From Desulfovibrio sp. (GTDB taxonomy: Bacteria; Desulfobacterota; Desulfovibrionia; Desulfovibrionales; Desulfovibrionaceae), in assembly GCA_031270875.1 (NCBI GenBank), contig JAISXC010000129.1:1-5381 (forward strand): a DNA stretch of 5,381 nucleotides, written 5' to 3'. Both the position numbers and the translations under genes were made by a program. Shown in pieces: positions 1 to 3,058 of this stretch. Below the pieces are notes generated by a model that saw only the letters and a list, made by a program, of their open reading frames with translations, did no database searches and was not told where the DNA came from. Numbering within the stretch: the stretch's first letter is position 1; each line of letters starts with the position of its first letter.

Positions 1-101
1 CCTACAGTTGAAGAACCAAAAAGTGAAATATTCTGGCTGACTAAGAAAAGAATGGCTTTTTTTTGCCAATCATTATCGGGCAAGGCGAATTTTTGGAGCA
101 T
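1..101 (-). CDS. MFS efflux-type transporter, N-terminal fragment (runs off window)
   Basis: The minus strand from ATG 101-99 is open to the window edge and encodes 33 complete residues. It begins MLQKFALPDNDWQKK, then AILFLVSQNISLFGSS, which is a hydrophobic first membrane helix. A short charged lead with a Trp-Lys-Lys patch followed by a helix ending in a Q-x-ISLFGSS-type motif is typical of major facilitator superfamily drug exporters of the Mef/Tet-like kind; this is from family memory, not a search. The start is supported by an AGGA ribosome binding site at 109-112 with a 7-nt spacer. The product would be an inner-membrane proton-coupled exporter, but the substrate is unknown because only about 8% of the expected roughly 400 residues is visible. 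The base composition is lower in GC than the rest of the window, suggesting acquired cargo. A 19-bp hairpin lies immediately upstream and suggests attenuation control. Confidence 0.7.
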   Translation of the reverse strand, partial: MLQKFALPDNDWQKKAILFLVSQNISLFGSSTV

Positions 102-108
102 CAAATTA

Positions 109-112
109 TCCT
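109..112 (-). promoter_or_regulatory. Ribosome binding site of the MFS gene
   Basis: AGGA on the minus strand, 7 nt before ATG 101-99. It lies 4 bases beyond the base of the hairpin at 117-158, so hairpin formation would end transcription before the site or crowd it. It also decides the start codon of the transporter. Confidence 0.6.
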
Positions 113-116
113 GGAA

Positions 117-158
117 TAAAGAAAGCCGCGTGGAATTGCTTCCGCGCGGCTTTCTTTA
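117..158 (-). terminator. 19-bp hairpin, attenuator-like terminator in front of the MFS gene
   Basis: Bases 117-135 pair with 140-158 to form a 19-bp stem (one G-T wobble, 131/144) with a four-base loop at 136-139. The core arm is GAAAGCCGCG (121-130) against CGCGGCTTTC (145-154), flanked by AAA/TTT. On the minus strand the stem ends in CTTTCTTTATT, giving a U-rich 3' side as in an intrinsic terminator. The shape is nearly symmetric, so it could act in both directions. It lies between the promoter/leader ORF at 296-367 and the transporter start at 101, which is the classic place for an attenuator. The alternative reading, a plain terminator for a plus-strand gene, is weak because the left flank is the minus-strand transporter. 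Confidence 0.7.
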
Positions 159-215
159 AAGAAGAGTCACGAAATGGAATAAGCTCCCTCAGTAATCAAA
201 AAAACCACACCATCC

Positions 216-281
216 GCCTTCATAAGTACAATGTACTTGAACCGGATCAGTCCGCAGACTCATTGAGAGTCGCATGAAGGC
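216..281 (-). ncRNA. Cloverleaf-like multibranched leader RNA element
   Basis: A closing stem of 8 bp, GCCTTCAT (216-223 on the plus strand) against ATGAAGGC (274-281), encloses three smaller hairpins: palindrome AAGTACA-A-TGTACTT (224-238), CGGA-TCAG-TCCG (243-254) and GACTC-ATTGA-GAGTC (257-271). In the minus-strand transcript this would be a four-way junction directly after the leader ORF. A run of seven U follows about 12 nt later (198-204). It is not a tRNA: there is no T-loop, no standard anticodon stem and no D-loop GG. I infer it is part of the regulatory leader of the MFS gene. The palindrome at 224-238 could instead be a repressor operator. Confidence 0.45.
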
Positions 282-295
282 CTTGGGCGGCTAAA

Positions 296-316
296 TTACT
301 TGGAAACTCTTCGCAT
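296..316 (-). CDS. Putative leader peptide MRRVSK upstream of the MFS gene
   Basis: A six-codon ORF starts at ATG 316-314 and ends at TAA 298-296, reading MRRVSK. It is preceded by a strong GGAGG ribosome binding site at 323-327 with a 6-nt spacer, much better than a random short ORF would have. A second overlapping ATG at 320-318 would give the nine-residue MDAKSFQVI (291-320), but it is only two bases from GGAGG. Such short, well-initiated ORFs between promoter and attenuator are known from macrolide, tetracycline and phenicol resistance leaders, where a drug-stalled ribosome changes RNA folding. That role here is inference. Confidence 0.4.
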   Translation of the reverse strand: MRRVSK

Positions 317-340
317 CCATTTCCTCCAGGATTTGTTAGC

Positions 341-367
341 TGTATAGCAAAAAAAATTCAGTGTCAA
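341..367 (-). promoter_or_regulatory. Extended -10 promoter for the MFS leader transcript
   Basis: On the minus strand a perfect TTGACA (362-367) is followed, after a 15-nt spacer holding a run of eight T, by TATACA (341-346) preceded by TGC, an extended -10 element. The 15-nt spacing is shorter than the ideal 17, but the consensus -35 and the TGN compensate. Transcription would start near 330-335, just before the GGAGG of the leader ORF. The -35 lies at the seam between the low-GC block and the repeat-rich GC-rich DNA. Confidence 0.55.
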
Positions 368-420
368 GATTTCTGCCGACCGATTTCTGCCGACCAGATT
401 TTCTGCCAAGAAATCTTGGC
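365..420. repeat. 14-bp tandem repeat inside an inverted repeat, plus 7-bp palindrome
   Basis: GATTTCTGCCGACC occurs twice head to tail (368-381 and 382-395), followed by a degenerate third start, GATTTTCTGCC (397-407). The block is bracketed by an 8-bp inverted repeat, CAAGATTT (365-372) and AAATCTTG (411-418). The right edge is also a palindrome, GCCAAGA-AA-TCTTGGC (405-420). The set resembles protein-binding iterons or a recombination/transfer site and marks where base composition changes. It overlaps the -35 of the MFS leader promoter, so a protein bound here could repress that promoter. Confidence 0.6.
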
Positions 421-580
421 GGCGTACCTTCCGCCTTGCGGGGGTGCGCGATACGCGCATGAACCGCGCCAACCCGTCATTCACTGCGTTCATTCCGTCT
501 TTTCACGGTTCATTCCCCCCTCCAGGCGGCGCGGCCCGCCCCAAAAACCTGAAGGTAGGCCCTGCGGGCTGACGGGTTGT
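421..580. other. Candidate origin of transfer or replication: nested inverted repeats, no gene
   Basis: I see no credible gene from about 365 to 688. This stretch holds CCGC-CTT-GCGG (431-441), TGCGCG-ATA-CGCGCA (445-459), ATGAACCG (459-466) inverted at 506-513, CAACCCGTCA (470-479) inverted as TGACGGGTTG (570-579), and TACCTTC (425-431) inverted as GAAGGTA (551-557). Nested repeats of this kind, beside ardC/topoisomerase genes and at the end of an element, are the usual look of oriT or a plasmid-type origin. I do not recognise a known nick-site consensus, so the assignment is an inference from arrangement only. Confidence 0.35.
474..514. repeat. Abutting 21- and 20-bp imperfect direct repeats (iteron-like)
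   Basis: Two copies lie exactly end to end, 474-494 and 495-514. Both begin CCGTC, carry TTCAC in the middle and end GTTCATT; the nine-base GTTCATTCC recurs at 488-496 and 508-516. They sit between arms of the larger inverted repeats, as expected for binding sites of a relaxosome or replication initiator protein. Confidence 0.5.
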
Positions 581-583
581 ATC

Positions 584-648
584 CATTTTCTCCGGGCAGC
601 GGGGGGCGGGAGCGAAAGGCGACCGCCCCCCGCCTGCCGGGGAAAATG
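584..648. repeat. Very long GC-rich stem-loop, about 25 bp stem
   Basis: Bases 584-595 pair with 637-648, 597-599 with 634-636 and 600-609 with 623-632, leaving only single-base bulges at 596 and 633, one T-G wobble (591/641) and a 13-base loop (610-622). The innermost ten pairs are CGGGGGGCGG against CCGCCCCCCG. It ends 28 bases before the ribosome binding site of the 689-1099 gene. It has no T-tract, so it is not a standard terminator. It could be a single-strand origin, an oriT hairpin read by a relaxase, or a 5' mRNA structure controlling the downstream gene. Confidence 0.65.
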
Positions 649-675
649 TTCCTTCGGGGGGAGAGGGCAAAAGCC

Positions 676-681
676 AGGGAG
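676..681 (+). promoter_or_regulatory. Ribosome binding site of the 136-aa gene
   Basis: AGGGAG with a 7-nt spacer before ATG 689. It decides the start against the much longer open frame that begins at 416 and would translate the repeat region. Confidence 0.6.
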
Positions 682-688
682 AAAAACC

Positions 689-1099
689 ATGAGTTGCTTC
701 ATTATGGAAGGACACCGCATTGCCACGCTTGCCGCCGAACTCGTAAAACTGCATTCAGGCAGGCTCCCCTTGCGTGGAAACGGAGAGCCGCACGACAGGA
801 GAAGCCTTGCCGACGCCATGCTGGCCATGAACCTTGACGCCTTCCGGCAGAGATACGGGACGAAAACCATGCTGGAGGATGTCGCGGAATGCGTTGATCT
901 GGATGCTCGGCACCGGAGGCCGCTGGACAGGTTGGGAAAGGTGCAGTTCTTCAAGTCCCTGCAATGCTTCCTGTACCAGTGCGGTGAGGGAAATGTGCCC
1001 GACAGGCCGCTTTTCAAGGCTCTGCAAGCTGTCGAGGATTTTCTTGCCCCCACTGTCAACCAGGAATCGCCGGGATACAACGCGGCGATTTGGGGGTAA
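689..1099 (+). CDS. Conserved-type hypothetical protein of mobile elements, 136 aa
   Basis: I do not recognise a named family. The protein is 136 residues, soluble, with no signal peptide or membrane segment. The N-terminal half (residues 1-60) is probably helical, with a basic patch and the segment NLDAFRQRYG. The C-terminal half has QFFKSLQCFLYQCGEGNVPDRP (in part, residues 86-107) and ends in PGYNAAIWG. From memory, small proteins with a similar 'YQCxEGxVP' region and a terminal aromatic residue are common as unnamed genes in proteobacterial conjugative elements, near ardC, topoisomerase and transfer genes; this is not verified. The gene is alone on the plus strand, converges with the topoisomerase gene and lies directly downstream of the long stem-loop at 584-648. 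Cys residues (3, 68, 93, 98) do not form a clear metal site. It may read or regulate the neighbouring repeat region, which is speculation. Confidence 0.75.
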   Translation: MSCFIMEGHRIATLAAELVKLHSGRLPLRGNGEPHDRRSLADAMLAMNLDAFRQRYGTKTMLEDVAECVDLDARHRRPLDRLGKVQFFKSLQCFLYQCGEGNVPDRPLFKALQAVEDFLAPTVNQESPGYNAAIWG

Positions 1100-1104
1100 G
1101 CCCG

Positions 1105-1143
1105 AAAAACGAAGCGGCCCCGGTGAAAGCCGGAGCCGCTTTT
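1105..1143. terminator. Bidirectional intrinsic terminator between convergent genes
   Basis: AAGCGGC (1112-1118) pairs with GCCGCTT (1135-1141), and after one mismatch CCGG-type bases 1120-1123 pair with 1130-1133 around the loop TGAAAG. On the plus strand the stem runs into TTTT (1140-1143). On the minus strand it is followed by CG and then TTTTT (complement of 1105-1109). It lies in the 69-bp gap between the stops of the 136-aa gene (1099) and the topoisomerase gene (1169), so it can serve both. Confidence 0.8.
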
Positions 1144-1168
1144 GGGGATCAAACGCTGTTGGAGGAGT

Positions 1169-3058
1169 TTACAGCGTTTGCCCGCACTCCGGCCAGCCGG
1201 AGCAGCCCCAAAAATCATAGGGCTTGCCGTTTTTCCCTTTGCCCGTCCGATGAAACATGGGCTTGCCGCAGGCCGGGCAGACTTTGCCCGTGGCCTTTTC
1301 AAAGGCCGACACTTCACCGGCAAGCGTTTGGTAGGCCGGAGCCAGCACGGAAACATACTCCACCCGGCCTTCGGCAATATCATCCAGGGATTGCTCCATC
1401 TTCTCCGTAAAATCATACTCGCAAAACGAGAATTTTCCCTTGAGGCTGTCCAGGAGCATGACGCCCAAGGGGGTCGGCACGAAACGGTTTTTCTCCAGCT
1501 TCACATATTCCCGTTTTTTGATTGTCTCGATTATGGCCGCGTAGGTGGAGGGACGGCCAATGCCGCGCTTTTCCAGTTCCCGCACAAGGGATGCTTCCGT
1601 ATAGCGGGAGGGAGGGGAGGTGTTTTTGGTCAGGACTTTGCCGGAAAGGGCCGTGGCCCTGCTTCCGGCCTTCATCACCGGCACGGGATTGTTCATTTCC
1701 GCCGCTTCGCTTTCTTCCTCTTCCGGAGCGGCGTTCAGGAACTTCCAACCCGGAGCAATAAGTTTGCGGCCTTTGGCTTCAAAGACCGCCTGTTTCCCGT
1801 CCACATCCGCGCCCAGGCGCAGGGCGACCACGGCATGGACGGCATCCGCCAGTTGCGAAGCCAGGGCGCGAAGCCGGATCAGCCGGTAGAGCGCCTTGTG
1901 CTCTTCCGTTTCTCCGGCATCCTCAACTTCAGCGTGCGTCGGGCGGATCGCCTCATGAGCTTCCTGCGCGTTGCCTTTGGCTTTCCAGACACGCGGCTTG
2001 TCCGGCAGCGGCAGGCCCTTTTCCGAGGCATAGGCCCGGATAGCGGCCATGGCCTCATCGGAAAGGTTGGGGCTGTCCGTTCTGTGATACGTTATGAAAC
2101 CGGCTTCATAAAGCCCCTGCGCCAGTTCCATTGTCTTTTTGGCCGTGAATTTCAGGGCCGTGTTGGCCGTCTGTTGCATGGAGGAGGTGATGAAGGGAGC
2201 CGGAGGCGCGGAGCGGCTTTCCTCTTCCCTGCATTCCAGAACTTCCAGGGAGCGCAGGGCGGCGACTTTTTCCGCCAAGGCTTTGTCTGTCATGTATTCC
2301 GCGCCGTCTTCCAGCCATTCCTTGAGCAGCCAGACGGCTTTCCAGCCGACTTTATCAGATTGCGCCGGAACATTTTGCGCGGAAAATGCTCCGGCGCTCG
2401 CCCGCTCCGCGTGCGGGCGCATGCTGCCGCATTCGCCATGCGCGGCCCCTTTCGCGTCCGCGCATATGTTGTCCAGACTCCCAAAGGAGAGTTCCGCGCC
2501 GTAGTGGGTTGTGGAAACAAAACCCTGTATGGCCCGCTCCCGTTCCACAATGAGCGCCGTTGCCGGAGACTGCACCCGCCCGGCGGACATCTTCTGCCCG
2601 GAAACGCGGGAGAGCGGGCCGCTGACCATATAGCCGCAGAAGCGATCCAGCACCCGCCGCGCTTCCTGCGCCCTGACCAGATCCATGTCGATGGAGCGGG
2701 GAGAGGCCAGCGCCGCCAGAACGGCGGAGCGCGTGATCTCCGTATAGGTGATTCGTTGAGGATTCTTGAGTCTCAGGGCATCGGCCAGATGCCACGCGAT
2801 AGCCTCCCCCTCCCTGTCCGGATCGGTGGCGAGATACACCGCGTCCGCCGTTTTGACCAGAGCGGCCAGACGCTTCAACACATCCGCGCCCCGTTCCGTT
2901 GGCTCGTATTCAGGTTTGAAGTCCGGCGCGGCCACGCCCATTTTCTTAACCGGCATGTCCCGCACATGGCCCACGGAAGCGGCCACCTTCCACTCCGGGC
3001 CGAGAAATTCCTGTATCTTCTTTACCTTGCCGGGCGATTCGACTATCAGCAGCTTCAT
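1169..3058 (-). CDS. topA: Type IA DNA topoisomerase, element-encoded TopA-like, 629 aa
   Basis: Cuts and rejoins one DNA strand to relax negative supercoils through a 5'-phosphotyrosine link, in the cytoplasm. The TOPRIM domain opens at residue 1 with VESPGK (Glu7) and has D79-P-D81-R-E83, the acidic metal-binding triad. The central domain has GQKMSAGRVQSPA (154-166), FITYHRTDS with the catalytic Tyr at 324, QEAHEAIRPT (365-374) and YTEASLVRELEKRGIGRPST (486-505). The C-terminus has one zinc ribbon, Cys594, 597, 619 and 625. All catalytic residues are present, so it should be active. At 629 residues it is shorter than most chromosomal TopA (about 700-870), with one zinc ribbon instead of several, as in enzymes carried on conjugative elements. 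An unusual low-conservation insert lies at about residues 194-236. Its ATG overlaps the stop of the ardC-like gene by 4 bases (ATGA), with AAGGAGG at 3067-3073. TopB-type function is less likely, given the ITYHRTDS and zinc-ribbon layout. Confidence 0.93.
   Translation of the reverse strand: MKLLIVESPGKVKKIQEFLGPEWKVAASVGHVRDMPVKKMGVAAPDFKPEYEPTERGADVLKRLAALVKTADAVYLATDPDREGEAIAWHLADALRLKNPQRITYTEITRSAVLAALASPRSIDMDLVRAQEARRVLDRFCGYMVSGPLSRVSGQKMSAGRVQSPATALIVERERAIQGFVSTTHYGAELSFGSLDNICADAKGAAHGECGSMRPHAERASAGAFSAQNVPAQSDKVGWKAVWLLKEWLEDGAEYMTDKALAEKVAALRSLEVLECREEESRSAPPAPFITSSMQQTANTALKFTAKKTMELAQGLYEAGFITYHRTDSPNLSDEAMAAIRAYASEKGLPLPDKPRVWKAKGNAQEAHEAIRPTHAEVEDAGETEEHKALYRLIRLRALASQLADAVHAVVALRLGADVDGKQAVFEAKGRKLIAPGWKFLNAAPEEEESEAAEMNNPVPVMKAGSRATALSGKVLTKNTSPPSRYTEASLVRELEKRGIGRPSTYAAIIETIKKREYVKLEKNRFVPTPLGVMLLDSLKGKFSFCEYDFTEKMEQSLDDIAEGRVEYVSVLAPAYQTLAGEVSAFEKATGKVCPACGKPMFHRTGKGKNGKPYDFWGCSGWPECGQTL
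2362..2443. repeat. Cluster of three hairpins inside the topoisomerase gene
   Basis: Hairpin 1: 2362-2376 pairs with 2383-2397, 15 bp with one mismatch (2370/2389) and a six-base loop. Hairpin 2: CGCCCGC (2399-2405) with GCGGGCG (2413-2419). Hairpin 3: GCGCATG (2417-2423) with CATGCGC (2437-2443), overlapping hairpin 2. All fall inside the segment encoding the apparent insert at residues 194-236 and keep the reading frame. This recalls palindromic elements that insert into coding regions, but identity to any known element is not established. Confidence 0.5.

Noticed and set aside
1..159. Plus-strand open frame of 52 codons from the window edge to TAA 157-159
   Set aside because: It reads straight through both arms of the 19-bp hairpin, while the minus strand gives a convincing MFS start with ribosome binding site over the same bases.
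216..281. A tRNA gene in the cloverleaf-like fold
   Set aside because: The GGTTCAAG on the minus strand is not in a T-arm, the arms have the wrong lengths, and there is no D-loop GG or CCA context.
365..420. CRISPR array
   Set aside because: The 14-bp repeats are directly abutting with no spacers and only two to three units.
296..493. 65-residue minus-strand frame ending in the leader ORF
   Set aside because: It covers the repeats and the promoter; only the last codons with the GGAGG site look real.
416..688. Longer start (ATG 416) for the 136-aa gene
   Set aside because: The added 91 residues translate the repeat region into Pro/Arg/Gly-rich sequence, and the AGGGAG site fits ATG 689.
490..1416. 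308-residue minus-strand frame
   Set aside because: It overlaps the terminator, the 136-aa gene and the topA 3' end in another frame; composition is typical of an antisense shadow.
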